In this document: positions 32,501-40,600 of the stretch, in pieces | Numbering within the stretch: the first letter of the stretch is position 1 | How the letters are laid out: the number at the start of each line of letters is the position of its first letter | Origin: Nipponacmea schrenckii | Lineage: Eukaryota; Mollusca; Gastropoda; Lottiidae | NCBI GenBank assembly: GCA_030562195.1 | Contig: CM060202.1 | Coordinates: 12,896,001-12,960,000, forward strand | DNA: 64,000 nucleotides | Direction of reading: 5' to 3' | Made by a program: the position numbers and the translations under genes | The notes under the pieces: generated by a model | What the model was told of the DNA's origin: nothing | The model's database searches: none | The model's input: the letters and a program-made list of their open reading frames with translations, nothing else

Positions 32501-34237
32501 TTTTGGTGACATCAATGAAGAAACAATTCACAGCACTGGCACATTTGAGTATCTCAATCACTGATATAAAAAATTTGTTAAAATACTTGAAATAAATGAA
32601 TTGTAGAAGTTTGAATAAGCATTTTAGAATTGTTCTAAGGTAATAAATTGAAAGAATACTAACTCAAATTACATTATGTACAGCATTTAAGCCCTTAATT
32701 TCAATTTTTTCCCTGGGATGAAAGTACCAACTGTATTGTCACAAATCTAAAGTTGGGTAAGGAAAAACATTTGTTTTAACCCTTTGAACCCTGAGTGAAA
32801 TTTAGATAGAACGTCATATACCCTGAGCTCAAAGCAATATTTCTTAATTTGTATGACGTTAACGTTGTATGACGTCACTTGACAACAGCCGGTTTACCTG
32901 CCTATAGGGTATATATCATATAAGGATGAGCCGGAATACCGGCTTCTAGGGTTGAATGGGTTAAACTTCTCTAACGTATACTTGATGTCCTGCAGAGCCT
33001 TTTTGCAAACGGTCTTTTTGGCCGGACTGCTGGTCAAGTCCAGCATATACAGTCAAATCAACAGCCCTGGTACCTAGTCTTAATATCCTTTTTTTAAAAA
33101 TCTATTCCCCATGTTAGATCTAAGGAACTGGTTTACAAGCACCCAGTCATTTGAATTGACATATGATTAAAATGAGTTACAGACATTACCTGGATTAAAC
33201 TGTACTTGTTTGGCAAATCTTTTATGTACATCTTCACCTACTTTAGCTGTAGCATTGATTACATTAATAGCTGAAAAAATACAAAATTATCATCTTTAAA
33301 ACTGAAAGGCAAAATTACATCAAATACATCTATTTCATTTAATAATATTTACAACTACAGCCTATTACCAATTATCTATTCTCTTTAAAACCTGTATAAC
33401 TGCACATTTTGTTTGTACTGACTGGACCAAAAGTACTCAAAAACACAACACTACAATAATTCTTTTTGGCAAGTTTTTAAAATAAATGACTTTAAATTCG
33501 CATTTGGCTTGTTTTGTTTCAACAGCTTTCATCATTCTTAGATAAGATTATCTGATAATCCAACATTATCTTCTCTGTCATAGAAGAGATTAATGGATTT
33601 ACAGCAAATGTTAGACAGATCTAAATAACAATTTGTCAGGAAAAAAAGTAAAAAATTAGAGTTTTAGAGATAACAGATTCTTTAACAACCATTACAGAAT
33701 TTCTCTGACAGATTCTTAAAGGTTCATTGAATTTCAGAAGAAATGCCACTATCTAACACAGAAAGATAATTGGCTTAAAATCCTACATCATTTGTCACTT
33801 GAGATTTTTTGGTGATACACCTCCCAAATTGTTTTAAGTCTACTGATTCTTACAACTTGGAAAATTGTTTCTGATCCTTTAACCAGCAGTATTCAAAAGG
33901 AAATAATGGTTAATGTAAAGAAATATCAAATCTCTAATAACTTTTTGGTGAAACTTTGAATAAGTAAGTTGTCTCTACCAAATTCCCTTTTTATAACTTT
34001 TCATCTACAGGTTTCTTTTCAGACAACTGTTTTTTACCCTTATTTCCGTATCAGGGAGGCCACGTAGTATTAAAATCATTATATACTTACTGACGAAGGA
34101 TGTCTCTCCTAGGTAGCCTCTTCTGATCAATTTTACTTTTAATTTATTAGCTGTTTCATTCACCTCTATCTCTTTACTTTCTAGAGAAATCCATGCCCAG
34201 TTTAAATGGAATGGTTGATTGGTAAGTACATTTTTAC
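17414..34237 (-). CDS. FREM2: FREM2 orthologue, Calx-beta and C-terminal half (22 exons, partial at both ends)
   Basis: FREM2 is a large membrane-anchored basement-membrane protein that in vertebrates forms a complex with FRAS1 and FREM1 and links epithelium to matrix. Twenty-two exons give 3,731 bp of continuous frame (about 1,244 residues). From the 5' end they encode five Calx-beta domains at roughly residues 14-126, 127-251, 252-371, 372-491 and 492-~610. The conserved FREM2/FRAS1 C-terminal region follows to residue 1,244. Diagnostic strings include [73 protein letters not shown] and YGCLADSP. These fit FREM2 better than FRAS1 or FREM1. The N-terminal region, CSPG repeats, final transmembrane exon and tail are not seen in the window. 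Introns 1-10 are all phase 1; later ones are mixed. Confidence 0.93.
17795..17982 (-). CDS. FREM2: FREM2 exon 21 (C-terminal region)
   Basis: The acceptor is atttcag and the donor gtaatt. It encodes [36 protein letters not shown] and [11 protein letters not shown]. Confidence 0.94.
18310..18571 (-). CDS. FREM2: FREM2 exon 20 (C-terminal region)
   Basis: The acceptor is attttag and the donor gtaagc. It encodes [54 protein letters not shown] and [19 protein letters not shown]. Confidence 0.95.
18612..18800 (+). repeat. Repeat family R1 copy in FREM2 intron 19
   Basis: It shares ordered words with the copy at 9,655, including atgcagtgtg, caggaca, and cctgtagcacaca. It lies between exons 19 and 20. 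Confidence 0.5.
18952..19079 (-). CDS. FREM2: FREM2 exon 19 (C-terminal region)
   Basis: The acceptor is gtaatag and the donor gtaagt. It encodes [19 protein letters not shown] and [10 protein letters not shown]. Confidence 0.93.
19170..19315. repeat. Short tandem repeat in FREM2 intron 18
   Basis: Words of the form catgcttgaga and gattgactttc alternate through the stretch, with a period of roughly 16-32 bp. Confidence 0.6.
19345..19449 (-). CDS. FREM2: FREM2 exon 18 (C-terminal region)
   Basis: The acceptor is ttttcag and the donor gtatgt. It encodes [18 protein letters not shown] and [15 protein letters not shown]. Confidence 0.93.
19718..19913 (-). CDS. FREM2: FREM2 exon 17 (C-terminal region)
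   Basis: The acceptor is tttgcag and the donor gtaaga. It encodes [37 protein letters not shown] and [11 protein letters not shown]. Confidence 0.95.
20401..20500 (-). CDS. FREM2: FREM2 exon 16 (C-terminal region)
   Basis: The acceptor is attccag and the donor gtacta. It encodes [20 protein letters not shown] and [10 protein letters not shown], near-identical to vertebrate FREM2 as remembered. Confidence 0.94.
20755..21049 (-). CDS. FREM2: FREM2 exon 15 (C-terminal region)
   Basis: The largest exon in the window, 295 bp, with acceptor atattacag and donor gtaagt. It encodes [48 protein letters not shown] and [11 protein letters not shown]. Confidence 0.94.
21201..21365 (-). CDS. FREM2: FREM2 exon 14 (C-terminal region)
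   Basis: The acceptor is atttcag and the donor gtttgg. It encodes [25 protein letters not shown] and [16 protein letters not shown]. Confidence 0.92.
21366..22534. other. FREM2 intron 13 with SINE tail and possible LINE tail
   Basis: A tail-like stretch at about 21,640-21,692 ends in aataaagagtttattatta, resembling the 3' end of a non-LTR retroelement. A fragment of family R1 lies at 21,838-21,885 (ttttccctcattacacactg). The sequence gacccagctctaaatgg near 22,296 matches the S1 SINE tail seen at 26,110 and 36,299. The rest is featureless. Confidence 0.45.
22535..22742 (-). CDS. FREM2: FREM2 exon 13 (C-terminal region)
   Basis: The acceptor is attttcag and the donor gtaagt. It encodes [33 protein letters not shown] and SLDSIYFSG, the family-conserved region after Calx-beta 5. 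Confidence 0.92.
22990..24945. repeat. 43/44-bp minisatellite in FREM2 intron 12
   Basis: The unit starts gattgaaggaaactagctgt and continues either taaacaagcaacatattaat or taaacagacaactgattgg. A shorter ~37-bp variant contains cagattcgatgag. About 30 units precede 24,233 and four or five follow 24,734. Variants are ordered in repeated blocks, indicating multi-unit duplication. The array is interrupted by a MITE at 24,238-24,729. Confidence 0.95.
24238..24729. mobile_element. TTAA-flanked MITE inside the minisatellite
   Basis: The left end is aggggcccaggcttgattt and the right end on the other strand is aggtgcccaggctttattt. TTAA sits directly outside each end (24,234-24,237 and 24,730-24,733). 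Removing the element and one TTAA restores the minisatellite unit. It is 492 bp without a transposase, so nonautonomous. TTAA targets fit piggyBac or Kolobok-type transposases. Confidence 0.85.
24961..25113 (-). CDS. FREM2: FREM2 exon 12 (Calx-beta 5 end, linker)
   Basis: The acceptor is tttttag and the donor gtaagt. It encodes [28 protein letters not shown] and [10 protein letters not shown]. The donor lies about 17 bp from the last unit of a minisatellite. Confidence 0.92.
25450..25577 (-). CDS. FREM2: FREM2 exon 11 (Calx-beta 5)
   Basis: The acceptor is ttttcag and the donor gtatga. It encodes [32 protein letters not shown] and KGIADIQ. The exon ends in phase 0, the first break from the all-phase-1 pattern. 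Confidence 0.9.
25746..25928 (-). CDS. FREM2: FREM2 exon 10 (Calx-beta 5 start)
   Basis: The acceptor is ttttcag and the donor gtaagc. It encodes [31 protein letters not shown] and [16 protein letters not shown]. Confidence 0.92.
26035..26135 (+). mobile_element. 5'-truncated SINE (family S1) in FREM2 intron 9
   Basis: It keeps a degenerate B box (ggattctaattcc), then gtgaccttgaataagtca, then a tail with ttgacccagctgtaaatagg. The same order occurs at 60,137-60,312. Confidence 0.55.
26186..26347 (-). CDS. FREM2: FREM2 exon 9 (Calx-beta 4 end)
   Basis: The acceptor is attttcag and the donor gtaagc. It encodes [43 protein letters not shown]. It is separated from exon 8 by a 2.6-kb intron with tandem repeats. 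Confidence 0.92.
27749..27772. promoter_or_regulatory. Palindromic PBX-MEIS/PREP-type motif
   Basis: Arms tttgattgaca and tgtcaatcaaa flank a gg centre. The top strand contains tgattgacag exactly, the published PBX with PREP/MEIS consensus, and the bottom strand has a 9/10 match. Its intronic position in a developmental matrix gene is compatible with an enhancer site, but function is inference. Confidence 0.3.
27925..28062. repeat. 23-bp tandem repeat
   Basis: About six units of gatcaatattctgactttgc plus aaa. The array runs directly into the related 21-bp array. Confidence 0.9.
28063..28405. repeat. 21-bp tandem repeat with 105-bp higher-order unit
   Basis: The unit resembles gatcatttctgattttgaaa plus a. 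A block of five variant units, starting at the tttctaagtttg variant, is repeated in the same order, giving a 105-bp period. Because 21 is a multiple of three, both strands stay open for 92-117 codons. Those frames are repeat by-products, not genes. Confidence 0.93.
28997..29194 (-). CDS. FREM2: FREM2 exon 8 (Calx-beta 4 start)
   Basis: The acceptor is ttttgtag and the donor gtttgt, a weaker but acceptable 5' site. It encodes [35 protein letters not shown] and [14 protein letters not shown]. Confidence 0.92.
29447..29656 (-). CDS. FREM2: FREM2 exon 7 (Calx-beta 3 end)
   Basis: The acceptor is atttacag and the donor gtaaga. It encodes [44 protein letters not shown] and INDSVSD. Confidence 0.94.
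30102..30251 (-). CDS. FREM2: FREM2 exon 6 (Calx-beta 3 start)
   Basis: The acceptor is tttttcag and the donor gtatgt. It encodes [33 protein letters not shown] and [12 protein letters not shown]. The WRTGTDLSK block is highly conserved in FREM2. Confidence 0.94.
30490..30535 (-). repeat. Repeat family R1 end fragment
   Basis: The string gtaaaactccattcatttca is the reverse complement of the start of the 9,655 copy. It lies in FREM2 intron 5. Confidence 0.55.
30640..30888 (-). CDS. FREM2: FREM2 exon 5 (Calx-beta 2 end)
   Basis: A 249-bp exon with acceptor cttcag and donor gtaagc. It encodes [37 protein letters not shown] and [10 protein letters not shown], then IIEPDKND. It matches vertebrate FREM2 almost position by position as I remember it. 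Confidence 0.94.
31018..31143 (-). CDS. FREM2: FREM2 exon 4 (Calx-beta 2 start)
   Basis: The acceptor is attccag and the donor gtaata. It encodes [14 protein letters not shown] and [19 protein letters not shown]. The domain starts at the exon's first residue. Confidence 0.92.
31497..31646 (-). CDS. FREM2: FREM2 exon 3 (Calx-beta 1 end)
   Basis: The acceptor is tttacag and the donor gtaagg. It encodes [27 protein letters not shown] and VTILDNED. The last is the typical acidic Calx-beta terminus that contributes calcium ligands. Confidence 0.92.
31647..33189. other. FREM2 intron 2
   Basis: A 1.5-kb intron containing the piggyBac-like MITE at 32,780-32,960. The rest is AT-rich; the short frames at 32,005-32,365 are unsupported. 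Confidence 0.5.
32780..32960. mobile_element. piggyBac-like MITE (181 bp) with TTAA flanks
   Basis: The ends read ccctttgaaccctgag and, on the other strand, cccattcaaccctagaa. TTAA lies directly outside both (32,776-32,779 and 32,961-32,964). CCC next to TTAA is the piggyBac signature. The interior has a TGACGTCA octamer (32,870-32,877), an acgttaacgt palindrome and an agccgg/ccggct hairpin. Confidence 0.75.
33190..33270 (-). CDS. FREM2: FREM2 exon 2 (Calx-beta 1)
   Basis: An 81-bp exon with acceptor tttttcag and donor gtaatg. It encodes [14 protein letters not shown], the acidic Calx-beta loop, and KQVQFNP, with the next Gly split across the junction. Confidence 0.88.
33271..34090. other. 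FREM2 intron 1 of window
   Basis: Noncoding AT-rich sequence; no repeat, RNA or regulatory element recognised. Confidence 0.4.
34091..34237 (-). CDS. FREM2: FREM2 exon 1 of window (Calx-beta 1 start)
   Basis: The acceptor is attttcag and the donor gtaagt, phases 1 and 1. It encodes [14 protein letters not shown] and [11 protein letters not shown]. The tryptophan-rich lead-in is characteristic of the FREM2 boundary between the CSPG region and Calx-beta. The exon upstream of it was not found. Confidence 0.9.
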
Positions 34238-34299
34238 CTGAAAATATAGAACGAAACAATTTAAAATTTGATTCTGATTGATTTGGATTTTGGACATTA

Positions 34300-34585
34300 T
34301 TCAGTTAATTTCATTAGACATGATCTGAAAAGTAAACCTGTCAATTTCTATTTGATTGGGTATTATTTGACTTTATTAGACTTAACTTGGTTAGATATAA
34401 GCTTCAATATTTGATTTGGGTTGATTTGATATGGCCTGAAGAGAAAGTCTAAATATTTGATTTGATTGGCGTCGTTATATGACAAGTCCTGAAAAGAGAA
34501 CATCTGAATATATAATTTCGCTTTGATTTGGTTTGATTTGACGTGAAGAATAGGAAATAATATTGACATGATCAGACCAATTAAT
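34300..34585. repeat. Degenerate ~60-75-bp tandem repeat
   Basis: Blocks with ctgaaaagtaaa-like words followed by atttgatttgattgg-like words recur about four times. Copies are strongly diverged. Confidence 0.5.
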
Positions 34586-34589
34586 TTGG

Positions 34590-37095
34590 ACATGCCCTGG
34601 TTTCAACACGTTAAGAGTTTTAATACGTAGATGTCTTATCTGTCATTCATCTAACCAAATAAGTAAAATTTCAAATTAAAAATTGTGATATGATATCATA
34701 AGACGCAAATACAGGCCCATCTGTAGATATTCATTAAAGTGTATCAAGGTATATAGATAGCCTACTATAAATCTATCCTTAAAACCAAAATATATAATAT
34801 CTGCCTGTGTACTACAAATTCATGTCTCAAACAATTCTGGTTCATATGTTAAGAGGTCTAACTTGCTAAATTACAAGGGAGATTTTGTATGGATATATAC
34901 ATGATACCAAACGGCTAGTAATCTGTTGGCGCAAATTAAAGCCTTAACAGCTAAAAGGTGAACAAAAAAGCTGAATTTCTCTTCTTTGCACAATTCAGAT
35001 AAACCTGTTTTATGTCCTTCAAGAGTGTAGCTATATATTTTTTATTTCATTTAATTTGTACCACCCTGTGTTACAAGTTAAACTGTACATGTATTAAATA
35101 AACCCTGCAGCTTTCAAATGACATGAACAAAATTCAAATTTGAACTTGAAATATGATTAAGATGCATTGGAGACATAATTTAAAACATGTGTACAAACTT
35201 TCAAACTTGTTTCCTTTTGAAATTTAAACCTAAATTTAGCTTGAAACATGCAGCAACTGATGTTATTTTAATACTTAAAGGATGAAACTGTTATCTTGGT
35301 ATTCAAAGCTGATTTTTAATAAAGGCACATTGTGGTCTAATTCTTTGATTCCTAAAAGATTTCCATTCTCTCCATAACCCATAAGGGTTATCCATTAAGT
35401 ATGTTCTCCAATTTTTGAGTGTCTGGTACAATGCTAAAAATTACATTATTTGAAATCTGAATCGTTTACTTAAGATAAGCAATGAGAAAAATATTTCTTA
35501 AATAGCATCTCCTTGAATTCAATATAACATTTCATGTAGTTTTAAACTAAATTACTTATGCAGTATATTTATCCATTGATCAAAATTTAAATATATCAAT
35601 AGGCGAACAAGATATACAAGAATCTTAGTTTGTACAGTATATATATACAGTACCTGACCTATCTTGATTCAATCAGCAGGGTAATTAGAATCTTGATGAT
35701 ATCTTAATTACTAATTAAATATAACATGATGTAATTACTGATAAGTAAACACATACTCAATATGATAATTGTATTGTGTTGTCACCTGAATATTTCTAAT
35801 GCTTTCAGTCAAAATATGAGAGAGTTAACTTCTCATTGCCAAAGCAAGTCTCATGATGAGAAGATAGCCAAAATGTTTGACGCCAGTATGAGATTACATC
35901 TTGCCTTTTTTTAGTAAATAGGGTTGTTGATTTACTAGTTATGTCAGATTGGTGCTCAAAAATGTCTGATTGCAATATCATTTCCCAGCATTTCTTTTAC
36001 ATGAAACAGTTACTTCAGTGATCAATTTAGTTTACATGCTAATTGGAAGAATTTTACTAAAAATATTAGTAGTAACAAAAATAAACTCTGTGTCCAATAT
36101 TCAGACCATGGGGAAATACAATGAACGATATGACAAACAAGATATTTGTTTAAAAACATAGAAGTACATGTATATTAGATGAACAGATTAATGTTGTTGT
36201 GATCAAGTACAGGACTACCCAACCCTACCCCATTTTATGTTCTTTTTTTTCTAAAGAGGGTGAGATAGGATTTACACATGTTTCTTCCTATTCCAGTCAA
36301 CCAAGCTGTATATGGATATGAATAATCAGCCCCAACTTGCACAAGAATTTTTCTAAGGTCATTAACTTTTTTAACAAAAAATTATTGCAGAAATTATAGA
36401 TTAAAATATTCTACATGTTTTTTAACTTTGTGGGTTCAAAGGGTTATGGGCATGTAGCTTTAATTGCAGACATAAGCCATTTATAAGTAAACAAATACAC
36501 AACCTAATTCTTATTTACAAGTAGTTGAGAACATTTGAAACTTGAAAGAGAATAGGTTTAATGACTTGTTAAGACCTAAAGAATAATTGATGTTTTCATA
36601 TTTTGAAAGTCAGTGCCTCTAAAAATAAACTCATACACGAAACATGATCAAGGCAGAGATAAAACATTCATTAATTACTGCATTCAACGCATATTTTTGT
36701 TCAGTATTTTGGCAGAGGCATAAAATAATGAGGACATATTCACAAAATATTGAAACACATTTCAGGAAAAATATTTACTTAGTGTTCTTATATCAAAATA
36801 GAATTTTATTGTGATCTATTCATTAAAGAATGTTGAAATTTTGTGGAGAAAACATATAAATACCTTTATAACATTTCACAAGTTGAAAAGACATTACAAG
36901 CCTATGTAGTGAGCCAAAAGTCAGCAGTGTCTGTGGTAAGAGTAGGTACTTACTGCTTAGAGCACTGCAGTATTTACTATGGAGTTGGACATATGCAACT
37001 TTAAGTACATTTCCAATCCATTTTGTAATGTAACCATGTTTAAACACAGTCAAAACATTTTAATTAAGGCTATTTATTTGGTCCGCCTTAAATGT
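34590..37095. other. Noncoding stretch upstream of the first FREM2 exon found
   Basis: AT-rich. A possible S1 SINE tail lies at 36,284-36,330 (ttccagtcaaccaagctgta). No exon with CSPG-repeat similarity was found. Confidence 0.45.
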
Positions 37096-37100
37096 GTATG

Positions 37101-37655
37101 GCGGTATTTTTTGTGAAATATGGGGGTTAAGCCCTTTCACAAGCTCCTAGTGGATGTTTAGTATATATATGTAATCATTGTGTTTGTTTGAGTCATTTGA
37201 TTTAAGTTATTTAATAAATAACATATTCCTCCAATTTGTATTAGTATTATTTTGGGAGAAGGAGGGACACAAATAAATATTATTGCAAATAATACATTTT
37301 GTTGAACGAATGATCACATGATAAGTCACGTGGGTTCTTTTTCATTCGTTCCAGAGAAGGGGTACAGCAATCACATGTTTTTGATGCTTTATTGACATCA
37401 ATTGTTATTTTGAGTTTCCCTCCTCCTCCCCATGCTCCTCCTTGTGGATTTTTAGTATATATATGTAAGTGATATTTTTAGTGCGGTATTTTTTGTGAAA
37501 TATGGGGGTTAAGCCCTTTCACAAGATCCTAGTGGATGTTTAGTATATATATGTAATCATTGTGTTTGTTTGAGTCATTTGATTTAAGTTATTTAATAAA
37601 TAACATATTCCTCCAATTTGTGTTAGTATTATTTTGGGAGAAGAAGGGACACAAA
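37101..37655. repeat. Two ~173-bp direct repeats, 382-bp period
   Basis: Copies at 37,101-37,273 and 37,483-37,655 share gcggtattttttgtgaaata, ggatgtttagtatatatatg and acatattcctccaatttgt, with only a few differences. The spacer ends with another tagtatatatatgtaa word, so the unit may be a remnant of a longer tandem duplication. Confidence 0.9.
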
Positions 37656-37659
37656 ACAT

Positions 37660-40600
37660 TTTTGGGGACCTTGAAGATAAAAGAACTGGTAAATACAATA
37701 AAAAGACTTATTTTCTATTTGAAATAAAATATTGTTATTTTTATATTGTAATTTCTTAAATAACTAATAACTCTGAATTGTGTTTGGTATTATATATGAT
37801 CTTCTGCAGCATGCTTTAATTAGATATTCCTAGCTTACTCTTCTAGGACACCTAAAGGGTGTATGAAATTTGATTCCTTTTTATAGAATCACGTAGCTAC
37901 TTGTTTCAACATCTAACAGATTCATTTAAAAAATAATACAATGTAAATACAGCCTTAGTTTCACATAGTAATTAAACCTAAAACCAGAACTCATTATTCT
38001 TTAATGCATAAAACAATATAAAAACTAGCAACCTAGGCTCATATTTCACCCATAAACAAGCAGCTGTGAATATCATGAGATAATTGCTTGTGAACAAGAT
38101 GATAATACATTCTTAAAAACTTCAAAATTAACATGTTAACTAAATGCATTTTGTAACTAAATCATTTTTTAAAAGAAATGTTCCCCCTTCTTGTTCAGAA
38201 TGACAATTATTTCAAAAGCAATTAACCTAATATTTAATGTAAAAATTATCATATTAACTAAATGAGTTTTGTAACTAAATTAAGTTTTTACCAAGAAATA
38301 TTTCCCCTTTTCTATCAGAATGACAGCTATTTTAAAAGTAATTAACATTATAGCTGAATTTTTTTTATCAAATCCACTTAATTTGCAGCTAATACAATTA
38401 ACTTAAATATTATTGTAGCATGGCTGCATGATTTTAGTGCTAGTTTGAGAGTATGTGGTATGGTGGTCTTTCTCTGCACTTGACAGAACATACACTGTCC
38501 ATAATGTAACTTTGTGTTATGTTATCACCTAACAGTTAGTCCGAAACTTGCTGAATCTATTCCAAGCCTCTGGTAGCTATTAGGACGGATATGCTGGAGT
38601 AGAGTCAGAAAAACTAAGACACAATAATTTGCGATTTTCCACACCTTGCGGGTGCGGGGGTTTTAAAAGTATTTAATTACCTCAAATCCACTAAATCTAG
38701 ATATATTTTGAAAGATGGATGGTTTTTGTTCAAATATACTATTAGTATTCATATCACGCCTGCAGTCGAGTCAAAACTATTTTCAAGAATTTCAATCACT
38801 CAGTCGCCATATATCAAATCACGTGCGCATAAAAAATTTTGACATCACAGGGTCATGTGATAGGAAGAAAACAAGTGTACAAGATGATGGTTCATATTGT
38901 TTCTATCACTTGACCCTGTGCCTTTGATGTCCCTCCATTGACATTGATGGAACTACCAAAAACTGACTTCAAATTTTTTGCACATTAGGAGAATTCCTGG
39001 ATTCCTGTTTTTATAAAGCTAGTAGAAAAAAATAGCACCAGAAACATACTCAAACTTTAGACATTAACCAAACCTTGAAGACAGACAGCAAAATAATGTC
39101 TTTGAGTGTCTCAAATTTCCACCTAGTCAGTTCTCCTGACAAATAATTGTACCTGAGTGATTCCAGATCCTACTTTTAGACTATATTTATTTTGCAGTCT
39201 GGCATTCTAAACATTATTACCGAACTCCCATAACTGTTTTTTTAAAACACATTATGTAAAAGTCAAAAAAACTATCTTGTATGGGCCGAACCCATGGCAT
39301 ATTTTGTGTTTAGGAAGACTGGAAATGCTCAATATTTAGGTACAGTTATAGTCAATCTATTCAAGGGTTGTCATTAGCTATATCTTTCCACAATTCAAAT
39401 ATTACAAGCGATACAGAGCCAGATTAACCTGATCCCACTCTGAGACTTTTTTTGTCAAATCCAAATTCCATATACAAATTCTACATAAAAGTATTGTTGA
39501 GTTGGTGTGATGTATATATATTAAACAAACTGAATTTCAGCCAATTTCAACACAAAACTATGGCATTCAATTGCTTTAAAATGTAAAGAAATTATGGTGT
39601 AATAGTATTAATATAAAAGACCCGGGTACTAAAATTTTTTTAAACATATAATAATCACTAAAATAACCTTCCACCCAACAGGTTAGTGCCACAACAAATT
39701 TTACTTGACATCTACATCATACTCCTAACTTATTTTATTTAATTTAATTAGACATTTTATTTTTTACCAAGGTACCAATTAAAAGATGTAGAGGTAGTGA
39801 TTAGAGATGTTGGAATGATTACATGAGAACCTTGTGTTAACAGGTTTATGAGTTTACAAACTATATTCAGCAAACAATCTAAACTTTGAACTATTTTCAG
39901 ACTCATTTAGTTCTTATCTCATCAGTGAAGAACTTTTGTTTTCATCAGCAGACTTCTGGCCTCTTTTTTCGCCAGATAGATTCTTATCTTACTTTTTACT
40001 TTCTTGACTAGTTATTAAAGGGGAACAATGTACAGTTATAAAGACTAATAAGTCTTGATTTGTTTCTCAAACTTCTCATACCCTCCTTTGGTTGAATGAA
40101 CTTCAGAACTATTTACCCCTGTCTCTATGTGATTAAGTATGTTGTTTATGATATCTTAAGTTTAACAGCAGTGTGGTTCTCCTGCATTTACTATTTAATA
40201 TTGGCTTGTGGCATCATCAAAAAACCCTGTTAAAAAAGCTTGCTGTTAGAATCTAGTTATTATTGCTAATATTTATCTTTCTGGCTTTATAATTCTGTAG
40301 TCTTTAAATCAAGATGAGATAAATGGCTACAGAATGGAAACGGTTTGATGTCTTTAAAATTGTTCCAGAAGACTATTTTCATTAATTGGTCACTGATTAT
40401 GGTTGCTTACTCGTGTTTTTATGAGTTTGTCGACTTGAGTGAGACTTGATTAAGATCGTTCATGAATTTACCACACCACTGTTTTTAATGACACAATGAT
40501 AGAACACATTAATATTAGTAAAAACACTTATATTCTAACTGAATATCACCAAACCTGTTTTTTGTTCTCTACTTCCTGAAGAGTCGTTGAAATTCCCAGT

